A stretch of DNA of 53,638 bases from Trueperaceae bacterium (GCA_020354625.1 CP070651.1:3460296-3513933), one strand, 5' to 3'. Positions 8,618 to 17,621 are shown, counted from the first letter of the stretch. The notes: generated by a model from the letters alone, not told the origin. Numbers and translations: made by a program.

Positions 8618-10951
8618 GTGAGCTTCACCTTGCTTGTGGCACCCCCCGGTGCCGGAAAGACCGGCCGTCTACTCGATCGTGCCCGGGAAGTTGCCGAGGA
8701 AAAGAGGCGTGTCTGGTGGGTCGGATTGCCGAGCCAGCGCGGTTATATCTACCGGCGAGCTGCTGCAAAGGGTGCGCTTCTCGGCCTCGAGTTTCTCAGC
8801 TCCCAACAGGTCTATTACCGCCTCTTGGCCCACGCGCTCCAGTTGAAGCCCCTGGTCGTCGGCACCGGACGCCTGGCGCTGGTGGGAGAAGCGTTGCGTG
8901 CAGTCAGGCAGGATGTACCTGCACCGGGAGAGGCCCGCCTTTTCGCCCGGGCCATCGCCGAAGCCAAGCGGTACGGGGTGAGCTACGAGGCCGAGCTGGT
9001 CGGCGATGAAGAGGTAGAGCGTTTTCGTAAGGTATTCAGAGCCTACGAAGCGATCAAAGGCGATGCCTGGGACTACGACGACTTCCGTAGCGAGGCCTTG
9101 AAACTCGTTGAGCGTACGGAGATGAGCCTAGAAGTAGATGCCGTGTTGGTAGACGGGTTTCGGGAGATCGGCCCGCTCGAGCTCCGTCTGTTCGAAGCCT
9201 TGGGCCGGCACGCCGAGGTGTGGCTTGCGTTGCCCGAGGCGCCGCCCGGCCGGATGGCCGATAAGATCCTGCCACCTCGCGACGCGATCCGAAGGCGGTG
9301 CTATCGTGCCGCCAACCCCGTGGTCGAGGCCCGCTGGGTCATGGGGGCGCTGAAGCGTGATCTGGCGACTGGAAGCGATCCCTTGGAGTTGGCCGTGATC
9401 TTGCCTGAAGCGCAGATCAAAGCCTTTGCGGCTCTAGCTGATGAGTACGGCGTTCCCCTCATGGACGAGACGCCGAGAGCGCTCGCCGATACCATGCCCG
9501 GTAGGTTGCTCCTCGATCTTCTGGAGTTACCCGACTATCCGAGCGCTTCCAAGCTCCTGGCCATCCCCGAGCTTGCGCCCCTGGCCCGGTCTGTTCTCGC
9601 TGAAGGGGTGGTGGGTTTCGAGGCCATCACCGTGCTCGCCCAACGCTTGGGGCTCGAGAGCCTGTGGCAGAAGTGGCTCCGCCTGCTCGAGGTGCAAGGC
9701 GACGAGATGGCCTGGGCCGAGCAGCTTCTCGAGACAGGCCTGCCGCAGGTCCGGCCCGATCTCCTGGAGCGCGAAGAACTGAGGTATGCACAGTTCAAGC
9801 AGCATGCGGTGCAGCGCGCCAAGGAGGCGAGCCGCCTGGCCAAAGACGCGCATTTCCGCGCCTGGTGGGGGGCCTTGTTGCAAGAGACCTTCCTGTTCGA
9901 CCGGCCCCGGGGCGGTGTAGCGCTTCTGACGGCCAACTTGGCCAGCGGCCGGCGCTTCAAAAAAGCGTACCTGATGCAGGCGGTCGAGGGCGCCTATACC
10001 ACTCGTGAACGCGAGGACTACTTCGTGCCCGAAGAGGCCCGGAAGTCGCTCGAGCTGGCGTTCGGTGAGTTAGGACTCCCCAAGCGTTTCCAAGGTCGGG
10101 ATCAGAGCCTCTACGCCGAGCTGAAGACGTCTGCGACAGACCTTACCGTGACCTATTCCGAGGCCGGCCAGGATGGCCCTCTGGTGCCCGAGCCCGAGTT
10201 GGTCGGTGCGGAGCTGCCCTCTCCCGTACCGACCTTGCCGGCAGGTAGCCGTCTCGAACTCATCCGTTCCGATCTCTACCGTGCCGAGCGAAGTGCGGTC
10301 GAGCTCGGCTCCGCCACCCTCGAGGGTCTCAGGCGGTACGACGACTGTGCCTTCCGCTACTGGGCGGAACGAGCGATCGACAGCGATGAGGCGCGGCCGT
10401 GGTGGCTCGAGCTCATCGACGAGATGCGCGGGTACGATCGCCTGAATCTCGCTCGCCTCGAAGAGCTCAAGGACAAGTATCCGCAGGCGAGCCACTGGTT
10501 GGGCGAATATGCCGAACAGCTGACCCAGCTCACCTTCGGAGCGTTTCTGCCCGAGACGGGGAGCGGTCCACGGGCGTTGATCGATGCGGCGGGTCGGAGC
10601 GCCGGCGAGGTCACGCTCTACCGGTTTGTCGCCCCGGAACGGGTCGCTGACCAGAGCGAAGCCGCAGCGTATCTCGAGAAGCGTTGGAACGAACTCTGGG
10701 CGGCTGGATACCTGCTGACCCATTTCCGGGGTCGAATTACCCGCGTCGATGTCAGCGTGTGGCCCATCTTGCAGGCACCGATTCCTGCTTTCGATGATGG
10801 GATTACCTACCTGTGGCGTCGTATCGCCAACCGGCAACGTAAGGTCGAGCAGGCCTTCGAACGCTTCTCCGGTGGAGACGTCTCGCCGCAGCCCGGCTTC
10901 CGTTGCAGGTCGTGCCGGATGTCCGATGTATGCCGCGAGGGAGCGAGGTAG
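8618..10951 (+). CDS. addB: AddB-like subunit of the AddAB helicase-nuclease
   Basis: Structural subunit of the double-strand-break processing complex; its partner AddA is next. The N-terminus has a Walker A motif (APPGAGKTG, about 8-16), followed by a degenerate helicase body. Four cysteines, C577, C763, C766 and C772, follow the AddB iron-sulfur pattern of one distant Cys plus Cx2Cx5C at the C-terminus. The nuclease motif expected as GxIDRxD reads GRITRVD (T708 for the catalytic Asp), and no D/E-x-K motif follows, so this nuclease site looks dead. At 777 residues it is shorter than Bacillus AddB (about 1160). GTG 8618 is chosen; it overlaps the stop of a possible 9-codon leader, MPNALWGVL, starting at 8592. 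Confidence 0.82.
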   Translation: MSFTLLVAPPGAGKTGRLLDRAREVAEEKRRVWWVGLPSQRGYIYRRAAAKGALLGLEFLSSQQVYYRLLAHALQLKPLVVGTGRLALVGEALRAVRQDVPAPGEARLFARAIAEAKRYGVSYEAELVGDEEVERFRKVFRAYEAIKGDAWDYDDFRSEALKLVERTEMSLEVDAVLVDGFREIGPLELRLFEALGRHAEVWLALPEAPPGRMADKILPPRDAIRRRCYRAANPVVEARWVMGALKRDLATGSDPLELAVILPEAQIKAFAALADEYGVPLMDETPRALADTMPGRLLLDLLELPDYPSASKLLAIPELAPLARSVLAEGVVGFEAITVLAQRLGLESLWQKWLRLLEVQGDEMAWAEQLLETGLPQVRPDLLEREELRYAQFKQHAVQRAKEASRLAKDAHFRAWWGALLQETFLFDRPRGGVALLTANLASGRRFKKAYLMQAVEGAYTTREREDYFVPEEARKSLELAFGELGLPKRFQGRDQSLYAELKTSATDLTVTYSEAGQDGPLVPEPELVGAELPSPVPTLPAGSRLELIRSDLYRAERSAVELGSATLEGLRRYDDCAFRYWAERAIDSDEARPWWLELIDEMRGYDRLNLARLEELKDKYPQASHWLGEYAEQLTQLTFGAFLPETGSGPRALIDAAGRSAGEVTLYRFVAPERVADQSEAAAYLEKRWNELWAAGYLLTHFRGRITRVDVSVWPILQAPIPAFDDGITYLWRRIANRQRKVEQAFERFSGGDVSPQPGFRCRSCRMSDVCREGAR

Positions 10952-10958
10952 GTCGGTC

Positions 10959-13691
10959 GTGAAGGTCCGTGTTGCATCGGCCGGCACCGGTAAGACCACG
11001 AGTCTGGTGCAGAGATACCTCGAGTTGATCGGCTCCGGCATACCGCTGCGGCGCGTGGCCGGGGTGACCTTCACCCGCACCGCAGCCGATGAACTCCGCC
11101 AGCGCGTTGCTGCCGGGGTCAAAGAGCTGCTCGAGAACGGTGACTTCTTGGATGGATCTTATGTACTCGACGAAGTGATGCGCCCTTCTTTCGGGGAAGC
11201 CGTTCGCGAACTGGACGGGGCCACGTTGAGCACCATTCACGGTTTCATGGTCGCCTCGCTCAGGTTGGTCGCCCCGATGATGGGCCTCGATCCGGACTTC
11301 AGCGTCTTGGGGGAGTGGGAAGCTCAGGCCATGTTCGAAGAAGAGGTCAAGAGCGTCCTCTATCTCGCCGAAGATGCCGGACACGGGCTCGCTACGTCCC
11401 GCAGGCTCCTCGGTGACGAGGCGCTTCCCATGCTGCTTACCCTGTTCGGTCAGCGTTCTCTCACAGAGGCCTTTGAATCCGAAGATCATCCCATGAACAG
11501 TGCGTTGGTCAAGCTCTTCGACGCGGCCTACAAGCGCTTCGAACTCCGCCTCGGTTCCCAGCTCCTCCCCCCCAGCGAAGTCGAGCGCCGGGCCCTCAAG
11601 TTGGTGCGTAACGGCAAGGCCCTGGCACGTTTGCGAGAACGGTTCCGGCTCGTACTGGTCGATGAGTTCCAAGATGTCAACCCGCTGCAAGGGCACTTTT
11701 TCGAACAGCTCGAGCGCGGTGGTGTTCAGATCGAAGTGGTCGGTGATCCCAAGCAGTCGATCTACGGCTTTCGCAACGCCGATGTCGAGGTATTCAGGCG
11801 GGCGATGCGAGAGGGAGAGGAGTTGCCCGCTCTCGATCGAACCTGGCGGCATGCTCGGGTCGTCGCGCGCTTTTTGAACCATATGACGCGTACTCTGGCT
11901 GCCGAGGAGATGGGTTTCGGCCGGCGAGAAGCCCCCGAGGTGGAGGCGAGCGGAGCGCAGCGTGAGGTCGCGGGCCGGGTGGAGATCCATTGGGTGACAG
12001 ACGATGCCCCTATCGCGGAACTCCGCACCACCGAGGCGCGTGTTCTGGCTTCTCGGCTCCGTGAGCTACACGAAACGTACGGCTACGCCTACAGCGATAT
12101 GGCGGTGCTGGCGCGTTCCTACGCCGGCCTCAGTCAGGTCGAAGAGGCGCTGCGGGCGGACGACCTACCGTATGTTCTCTTGCAGGGTCGTGGCTACTAT
12201 GAACGCTTGGAGATCCGGGATCTCTACCACGCCCTACACGTCGGTATCGATCCGAGCGGGCTCAGTTTGGGGGTCTGGCTCCGCAGCCCCTTCGCCCAAT
12301 TGGATCTCAAGGCCACCGCCGCCGTGTTGGCTGCTGACGATCCCCTAGACGCCCTCAAGGTTCACCACCCTGAGGTCGCAGACCGGCTCGAGCTCATCCG
12401 GGAAGGGGTCCGGGCGACGCCCTTGAGCGCCCTGAAACTCCTGATTCGTGAACCCTTCATCGCCGGCAGGCGCTATGTCGACTTTTTGGATACCCGGGCT
12501 CGCGAAAACGTCGATGCGCTCCTCTTTACCGTTGCCCGGCAGCCGCCAGGCGACATCGAGATCTTGCTGGACCGCTTGGAACTGCTCAGTCGCCAGACCG
12601 ACGCCGGCGACGTGCCTCAGAGCGGAGAGGGGATCCAGCTGTTGACCGTGCACCGCGCCAAAGGTCTGGAGTGGCCGCTGGTGGCTGTGTTCGATTTGGG
12701 GCGGATGAACTACCACCACCCCCAGAAGCTCTACCTCTCGCCGGAGAATGGGTTCGTCTACCACGCGGAGTCTTCCGGTTTCGAGGCGGCCAGGAGAGCG
12801 ATCAAGACGCGGGAAGAGGCTGAAAGCTTCCGCCTGTTCTACGTGGCCGCCAGCAGGGCCAGAGATGTATTGGTGATGACCGGGAGCATCAAGCGCGACA
12901 AACTCGAAGGCTGGTCCAAGGCGTTGGCGGTCATGAAGCTCGGACCGGAGATGGCACCTATAGATCAGACCGGTTTCTGTCTAAAGCGTTATCCGAATCA
13001 ATCCATCACCTCGGAGTCGCCTATTCCTGCCCTAAAGGAGGCCGTGACCCCTGCACCGTGGATCGACCGCTCTTTTCCGCGAAACCAGCATCCACCGGTG
13101 CAGAGTCCCTCGCGTCTGAAAGAGGAGCACGATGTCTCAACCGAGCCGCTCCCGTTTAGCGATCCCGAGGAAGGAGAGCGCTTGCCGGGCCGTTCCAGTA
13201 CCGTGGGCACCTTGGTCCACTACGCCATCAGTCAAAATTGGCGTGCGGGTGACCCCACCCATCTCGAAAATCTGCGGGCCCAGGAGGTCATGTTCCCCTA
13301 CACCTCCGAAGAACAGCAAGACATTTTGGCCGAGGTAGCCGAACTGCTCGGCTCTTACCAGAGCCTGCTGGGAAAGACGTTGCCCGGGCTCGGGGCACGC
13401 GATGAAGACTACCCCGAACTGGCGATGGCCCTCTCGCACCAGAGCACAGTGTGGCAGGGGATCATCGACCGCCTCTACTGCGTTGGCGACACGTGGTACC
13501 TAGAGGACTACAAGACCGACCAGGAGGTCGTGCCGAGCCGCTATCACTTCCAGCTCGCCGTCTACTGGAAGGCCGTTCAAGAGGTCCGCGGCATTCAGCC
13601 GGAGGTGCGGCTGGTCTTTCTCCGTCACGCCCGGGTGGAGGTGATCGACCCAGAAGCGCTCGAAGAGGCCTTTTCCCAGGTGGCTAGCTAA
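10959..13691 (+). CDS. addA: AddA-like helicase-nuclease (UvrD/RecB type)
   Basis: Motor and nuclease subunit that unwinds and trims DNA ends for RecA-mediated repair. Superfamily 1A helicase motifs are present: Walker A (ASAGTGKTT, residues 6-14), TFTRTAADELRQR, DEFQDVNPLQ (motif II), GDPKQSIYGFR, VHRAKGLEWP and FYVAASRARD. The C-terminal RecB-type nuclease is intact: a His in GTLVHYAI, D837 in GIIDR, D850 and K852 in EDYKTD, then FQLAVY. I start at GTG 10959, seven bases after addB ends, giving 910 residues; longer in-frame starts would run inside addB. The tight spacing indicates co-transcription and coupling. It is somewhat shorter than Bacillus AddA. Confidence 0.92.
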   Translation: MKVRVASAGTGKTTSLVQRYLELIGSGIPLRRVAGVTFTRTAADELRQRVAAGVKELLENGDFLDGSYVLDEVMRPSFGEAVRELDGATLSTIHGFMVASLRLVAPMMGLDPDFSVLGEWEAQAMFEEEVKSVLYLAEDAGHGLATSRRLLGDEALPMLLTLFGQRSLTEAFESEDHPMNSALVKLFDAAYKRFELRLGSQLLPPSEVERRALKLVRNGKALARLRERFRLVLVDEFQDVNPLQGHFFEQLERGGVQIEVVGDPKQSIYGFRNADVEVFRRAMREGEELPALDRTWRHARVVARFLNHMTRTLAAEEMGFGRREAPEVEASGAQREVAGRVEIHWVTDDAPIAELRTTEARVLASRLRELHETYGYAYSDMAVLARSYAGLSQVEEALRADDLPYVLLQGRGYYERLEIRDLYHALHVGIDPSGLSLGVWLRSPFAQLDLKATAAVLAADDPLDALKVHHPEVADRLELIREGVRATPLSALKLLIREPFIAGRRYVDFLDTRARENVDALLFTVARQPPGDIEILLDRLELLSRQTDAGDVPQSGEGIQLLTVHRAKGLEWPLVAVFDLGRMNYHHPQKLYLSPENGFVYHAESSGFEAARRAIKTREEAESFRLFYVAASRARDVLVMTGSIKRDKLEGWSKALAVMKLGPEMAPIDQTGFCLKRYPNQSITSESPIPALKEAVTPAPWIDRSFPRNQHPPVQSPSRLKEEHDVSTEPLPFSDPEEGERLPGRSSTVGTLVHYAISQNWRAGDPTHLENLRAQEVMFPYTSEEQQDILAEVAELLGSYQSLLGKTLPGLGARDEDYPELAMALSHQSTVWQGIIDRLYCVGDTWYLEDYKTDQEVVPSRYHFQLAVYWKAVQEVRGIQPEVRLVFLRHARVEVIDPEALEEAFSQVAS

Positions 13692-14171
13692 CTTACCCGC
13701 TTGTTGTACTCCACCCGTCACCCATGACCTGTTCGGAACGCTCTTTTCACGAAGCTCGCTTGCGCTTCTTGGCCAGGCGCTGCCCACGGTACTCGACCGG
13801 GGTCTAAACCGGCTTTCAGTGCACTTGTCACGCAAACTGAATGCATTTTCTTTTACTCGCTCTACTCGGGTGATCTTGGCACTGCCAAGATCACCGAAAG
13901 GCGGTTTAGGCAGCAGTGTTCCACGTGACGCGCTCGCCAAGGTGGAGTGTTTCGACCCGATCACGCCGAGTAGCAGCTTGTGGGAAGACAGGCTTTTACA
14001 CATTCAGATGGCATTACGCTATGCCAGTAAAATACACAAAAAACGCGTCCAGGACTAGGTATTCTATTTAGCAGAGTGTGAAGTTTTCCACATCTACAAT
14101 GGTTGCTACGTTGAGGTTCAATAAACGGCCACATTGCCCCGATGAGGCCCGGCACCAGAGAGGAGCAGCTG
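13692..14171. other. Intergenic region after addA
   Basis: These 480 bp hold no gene I can support. They contain a short fragment resembling the arms of repeat family A (ACCCGTCACCCATGACC, about 13713-13730), one complete copy of repeat family B (13805-13908), and an AT-richer stretch (about 13990-14100) before the small gene at 14172. A TTTTCCACA word near 14083 resembles a DnaA box but is alone. Confidence 0.5.
13805..13908 (+). repeat. Dispersed repeat family B, copy 1 (~104 bp, with terminal inverted repeats)
   Basis: The ends are TAAACCGGCTTTC (13805-13817) and GAAAGGCGGTTTA (13896-13908), inverted repeats matching at 12 of 13 positions. Inside is a perfect hairpin, GGTGATCTTGGC-ACT-GCCAAGATCACC (13869-13895). 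Two more copies occur at 17622 and 23144. The size, end structure and lack of coding capacity resemble a MITE or other non-autonomous element. No target-site duplication is evident. Confidence 0.75.
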
Positions 14172-14399
14172 ATGATCGATGACGGCAGTGCAGCGTTGGC
14201 GGCAGACTGGGAAGGTCATTTTTTCGAAGATACGTATGACGAAGCGTTCAGAGCCGGCTACGAACAGGCGCTCCGGGATGGGATCGCAGCCATTCGTCGA
14301 GAGCACCTCTCTGAAGACACCTCACCAAATGACGAAGAGTACGAAAAAGCTCTGGCCCACGTGGAAACCGCGATATGGGGCCTCCTCTACAACGAGTAG
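14172..14399 (+). CDS. Small acidic hypothetical protein
   Basis: I do not recognise this 75-residue protein. It is acidic and rich in Ala and Glu, probably mostly helical, with no membrane segment or cysteine. The ATG at 14172 has a well-spaced Shine-Dalgarno site (AGGAG, 14161-14165). An upstream in-frame ATG at 14142 has none. The start signal and codon use support a real gene. Its neighbours, addAB upstream and an unknown membrane protein downstream, give no functional clue. Confidence 0.6.
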   Translation: MIDDGSAALAADWEGHFFEDTYDEAFRAGYEQALRDGIAAIRREHLSEDTSPNDEEYEKALAHVETAIWGLLYNE

Positions 14400-14469
14400 C
14401 TGAAGCGCCCGGCCAATACCTTGTTTGGGTCCGACCTTCGTGCCGGGTGCTCCGGGTTGTGCTCAGTCG

Positions 14470-15102
14470 GTGACGGAAACCCGAGAACTTCACGTGGTGG
14501 TGCTTCGGGGGCGTGGTACGTTTCTCCGTAAGGTGGTTCGGAGGCGCGACGCGGGTTTCTGGTTGAAAGGGATGGGGTTTGTAGGGGGTGCGGTTGTCGT
14601 GGTGGGGTTGGTGCTCGCCCTCCTCCCCGGTCTCACGGTCGAGCCGGCTTACTCCTATTTGGGTCGTGAGGAGAGCTTGGGTGGGTTCGATTCGTACTTG
14701 AAGGTCTCCGTTGTCGGAGCGCGCATCGCTCAGTCACTCGGTTCTGAGACGGCTCCCCTTCGCGCTCGAGGAACGTTCTATCTGGTCACGGTCAACGTGC
14801 GTAACGCCGCCACCGAAGGTTTTTCGGTCGATCCGACCTCGCTCGACCTCTACGTGCTCGATGCAGATGGTCGAACGTACAAACCGCTTGAAGTCCGAGT
14901 AGGGGAAGAGCGGTATGCGGCTGAGTTCTCGAGCGAAGTCGGTGCAGGGGAAAACCACCGACAATCGTTCTTGTTCGATCTTCCCGATGGAGTAGAGCGG
15001 CCCGAACTCTGGGTCACGGACCCGAGCTGGATCAGCTTGTTCTTGCCCGGTAACCGAAACAGCATCCTCTTTCAGAAGTTGGTTTTTGCGCTGGAGTTCT
15101 AA
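14470..15102 (+). CDS. Hypothetical membrane-anchored protein with a DUF4352-like beta domain
   Basis: Unknown function. A basic N-terminal segment (LRKVVRRR) leads into one hydrophobic helix (roughly residues 35-55), so the N-terminus is probably inside and the rest outside. The outer part (about 75-200) has the alternating pattern seen in DUF4352-type immunoglobulin-like domains: [11 protein letters not shown], a Leu-Asp-Leu-Tyr-Val strand, [10 protein letters not shown], and [10 protein letters not shown]. The start is uncertain; GTG 14470 is a compromise between a TTG at 14425 and internal GTG codons, none with a good ribosome-binding site. Confidence 0.6.
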   Translation: MTETRELHVVVLRGRGTFLRKVVRRRDAGFWLKGMGFVGGAVVVVGLVLALLPGLTVEPAYSYLGREESLGGFDSYLKVSVVGARIAQSLGSETAPLRARGTFYLVTVNVRNAATEGFSVDPTSLDLYVLDADGRTYKPLEVRVGEERYAAEFSSEVGAGENHRQSFLFDLPDGVERPELWVTDPSWISLFLPGNRNSILFQKLVFALEF

Positions 15103-15193
15103 TGCCTCCCATCCTTGGGTGAGAGGTTGCACCTTGTCAATGGTAGCCTGCTACGGGCCATCAGACGATTCTATTAAGAGAGGAAGGTTCCAA

Positions 15194-15403
15194 GTGAGCG
15201 AGCACATCTACAAAAAGATCGAACTGGTCGGATCGTCGAAAATAAGCATCGAGGACGCCGTTCAGAATGCCATCGCCAAGGCGTCTGAGACCGTGAGGAA
15301 CCTGCGCTGGTTCGAGGTGATGGAGACGCGGGGGTATATCGAGGACGGTGGGGTTGCCTACTGGCAGGTCACCGTCAAGGTCGGCTTTACGCTGGAGGAG
15401 TAG
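15194..15403 (+). CDS. Dodecin (flavin-binding dodecameric protein)
   Basis: Dodecins form hollow dodecamers that bind flavins or CoA and are thought to buffer free flavin and protect against its photochemistry. The 69-residue length and motifs ([11 protein letters not shown]-like start, [37 protein letters not shown]) are typical; the Trp in LRWFEV is the flavin-stacking residue of the family. GTG 15194 is preceded by AGAGAGGAAGG at a good distance, which sets the start. It lies between an unknown membrane protein and a carboxypeptidase and is probably expressed on its own. Confidence 0.94.
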   Translation: MSEHIYKKIELVGSSKISIEDAVQNAIAKASETVRNLRWFEVMETRGYIEDGGVAYWQVTVKVGFTLEE

Positions 15404-15444
15404 TTGTAGCCTGATAGGTGGTTTGTGAGTAAAGGGGGGTAGCC

Positions 15445-16947
15445 ATGGCAGAAAAGTCACCTGGCAGCGGTTCCACCGAAAAGCAGGTGCCGACTCCCGG
15501 GGATAACCTGGTGATCACCAGGCACACTGTGGTGATCGGTGGTGAAGAGGTGTCTTACACCGTCACCTGCGGAACCATCGTGCTTAAGGAGGAGGCGACC
15601 GGAAGCGGCGAGAAGGCCGGAACTTCCGAAGGGGAAAAGTCAAAGGTTTCTGTTTTTTTCATCGCCTATACCCGTGACGGGGTGGAGGACAGGAGCCGGC
15701 GGCCGCTGACCTTTTCTTTCAACGGCGGTCCGGGTTCCTCTTCGGTGTGGTTACACCTCGGCCTACTCGGTCCCAAGCGGGTGTTGATGGATGAGATCGG
15801 CAACCCGTTGCCGCCGCCGTACCGCCTGGTGGACAACGAATTCTCTCTACTCGGCAAAACAGACCTGGTGTTCATCGACCCCGTCAGCACCGGCTACAGC
15901 CGCGTGGTGCCGGGGGAGAAGGAAACGGAGTATCACACCTTCGAGAAAGACATCGAGTCGGTGGGGGACTTCATCCGGCTCTACGCCAGCCGCTACGGCC
16001 GCTGGACCTCTCCGAAGTTCCTCATCGGCGAGAGCTACGGCACCACCCGCGCGGCCGGGCTCTCCGGATATCTGCAGGAGCGCCACGGCATGTACCTCAA
16101 CGGGATCATGCTGATCTCGGTGGTGCTCGACTTCCAAACCATCCTGTTCAGCCCGGGAAACGATCTGCCCTATGCCCTCTTCTTGCCGAGTTACGCCGCG
16201 ACCGCTTGGTATCACCGGCGTCTCTCGGACTCGCTGCAGGCCAAGAACTTGCCGGAGTTGCTCACCGAGGTGGAGGCCTTTGCGCTCGAGGAGTACGCTC
16301 CGGCACTATTGAAAGGCTCGAGCCTCTCGGACAGCCGGCGTCAACGTGTCCTGACCAAGCTGGCCCGCTATACCGGGCTTTCCAAAAGCTATCTCGAGCG
16401 GACCCAACTGCGTATCGGCGACATGCGCTTTTTCAAGGAGCTCTTACGGGACGAGCGGCGCACCGTCGGCCGTCTGGACAGCCGCTTCACCGGGATCGAC
16501 CGGGATGCAGCCGGCGAAGCTATGGAGTACGATCCGAGCTACGCTACCATCCTCGGCCCCTACACCGCCACCTTCAACGATTACGTTCGTGGAGAGCTCG
16601 AGTTCGAAAGCGACCTCCCTTATGAGATCCTGAAAGGGATCTACCGGACCTGGAGCTTCAAGCCGTTCGAGAACAAGTACGTGAACGTGGCCGAGACGCT
16701 GCGCAAGGCGATCAACATGAATCCTGCGCTCAAGATCTATGTGGCCAACGGCTACTTCGACCTGGCCACCCCCTATTTTGCCACCGAGTACACCTTCAAC
16801 CACCTCGGGCTCGACGAGAGCTTAGAGGCGAACGTGACGATGGGCTACTACCAGGCTGGGCACATGATGTATGTCCACCTCCCCTCGTTGGAACAGATGA
16901 AAGACGAGTTGACGGCGTTTATCGCAGGGGCGGTGCCAGGACCGTAA
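15445..16947 (+). CDS. S10-family serine carboxypeptidase-like peptidase
   Basis: Alpha/beta-hydrolase of peptidase family S10, which removes C-terminal residues from peptides. The family motifs are clear: FSFNGGPGSSSVW (oxyanion region), catalytic S197 in IGESYGT, D439 in NGYFDLATP, and H473 in QAGHMMY. No signal peptide is seen, which is common in bacterial members, so it may be cytoplasmic. The 500-residue length is normal. The ATG follows a GGGGGG-type Shine-Dalgarno site. A strong terminator lies 29 bp after the stop. Confidence 0.93.
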   Translation: MAEKSPGSGSTEKQVPTPGDNLVITRHTVVIGGEEVSYTVTCGTIVLKEEATGSGEKAGTSEGEKSKVSVFFIAYTRDGVEDRSRRPLTFSFNGGPGSSSVWLHLGLLGPKRVLMDEIGNPLPPPYRLVDNEFSLLGKTDLVFIDPVSTGYSRVVPGEKETEYHTFEKDIESVGDFIRLYASRYGRWTSPKFLIGESYGTTRAAGLSGYLQERHGMYLNGIMLISVVLDFQTILFSPGNDLPYALFLPSYAATAWYHRRLSDSLQAKNLPELLTEVEAFALEEYAPALLKGSSLSDSRRQRVLTKLARYTGLSKSYLERTQLRIGDMRFFKELLRDERRTVGRLDSRFTGIDRDAAGEAMEYDPSYATILGPYTATFNDYVRGELEFESDLPYEILKGIYRTWSFKPFENKYVNVAETLRKAINMNPALKIYVANGYFDLATPYFATEYTFNHLGLDESLEANVTMGYYQAGHMMYVHLPSLEQMKDELTAFIAGAVPGP

Positions 16948-16975
16948 CGAGCCGTCAGTGGGTGATGGAATGAAA

Positions 16976-17008
16976 GCAGGCCAGCCCACGGGCTGGCCTG
17001 CGCTTTTT
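16976..17008 (+). terminator. Intrinsic terminator after the S10 peptidase gene
   Basis: GCAGGCCAGCCC (16976-16987), loop AC, and GGGCTGGCCTGC (16990-17001) form a perfect 12-bp stem, followed by GC and five T residues (17004-17008). It sits between two convergent genes and could also slow transcription from the minus strand, although the T-run on that side is only three long. Confidence 0.85.
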
Positions 17009-17054
17009 CAACCTACGATTGAGGCGAGGTGTCTCCGTCGTAGCTTGAACGCAC

Positions 17055-17405
17055 TCAGCGGTTCGTGACCACGTCGATTGCAAAGCCTGCGTCTACCAGT
17101 TGTATGGATTCGGGACCGAGCTGCTCCAGAGCGATCTGCAACTGGGCTTGGCTGGCCTGGCAGAAGTAGCCGCAGGGATCGGAGACGGGTTGCTGGGCGA
17201 GGGCGATGTGCGCTTGGGTAGGGCCGGTTTCGCAGAAGTAACCGCAGAGGTCTTGCTGGGCGATGGCGAGCTGGTGTTGGACCTGGCTGGCCTGGCAGAA
17301 GTAGCCGCAGGGGTCAGAGGAATCTACAGGGTCGTCTGCCAAGGCGACTGCGCCTGCTACCAAGATAAAGAGTGCCATCAGAAGTGCTGCGAGCCGGTTC
17401 GTCAT
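17055..17405 (-). CDS. Small exported protein with three CGYFC repeats
   Basis: I know no family for this 116-residue protein. The N-terminus (MTNRLAALLMALFILVAG then AVALADD) is a clear Sec signal peptide with an ALA-type cleavage site. The mature part has three tandem units of 21-24 residues, each Asp-(Pro/Leu)-CGYFC followed by a Gln/Ala-rich amphipathic stretch ending near IALxQQ. Six cysteines, all in CxxxC pairs, suggest disulfides or metal/heme binding outside the membrane. ATG 17405 has AAAGGAA upstream; an in-frame ATG at 17474 has a stronger GAGGAGG site but would place 23 residues before the signal peptide. The gene is divergent from the STAND gene at 17744. Confidence 0.75.
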   Translation of the reverse strand: MTNRLAALLMALFILVAGAVALADDPVDSSDPCGYFCQASQVQHQLAIAQQDLCGYFCETGPTQAHIALAQQPVSDPCGYFCQASQAQLQIALEQLGPESIQLVDAGFAIDVVTNR

Positions 17406-17530
17406 GGGGAGGTTCCTTTCTGCTTGAAGACTTTGGGTTTCGGTCTGTGCTGTCGTAGGGTGGTGTGCTCTCATCGTCGTCTCCTCCTCAGGTCGCTGCT
17501 TGGCCTTGCGCTCAAGCTTGACCGCATGGT

Positions 17531-17616
17531 GCAGAACCGGACCTTTCCGAGCCATCACCCCGGCTTTTCCAGCGCTTTACCGGAGCCTTACCGGGGCTTT
17601 ACCGAGCAATTACCTA
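17531..17616. promoter_or_regulatory. Array of 11-bp phased direct repeats
   Basis: Between the divergent genes there is a run of units with consensus GCTTTACCGG. They start at 17541 (ACCTTTCCGA), 17552 (weak), 17563 (GCTTTTCCAG), 17574 (GCTTTACCGG), 17585 (GCCTTACCGG), 17596 (GCTTTACCGA) and 17607 (CAATTACCTA), each exactly 11 bp apart. One further unit, GCAGAACCGG, starts 10 bp before the first. A spacing of one DNA turn is what a multimeric activator needs, and SARP-type activators are known to bind direct repeats with 11-bp spacing. The adjacent gene encodes a SARP-like N-terminus, so autoregulation is a reasonable inference. Confidence 0.6.
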
Positions 17617-17621
17617 TCGTT

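Noticed and set aside
14080-14095. TTTTCCACA as a DnaA box / replication origin
   Set aside because: A single word with no cluster, no dnaA or dnaN nearby and no AT-rich unwinding region of origin type.
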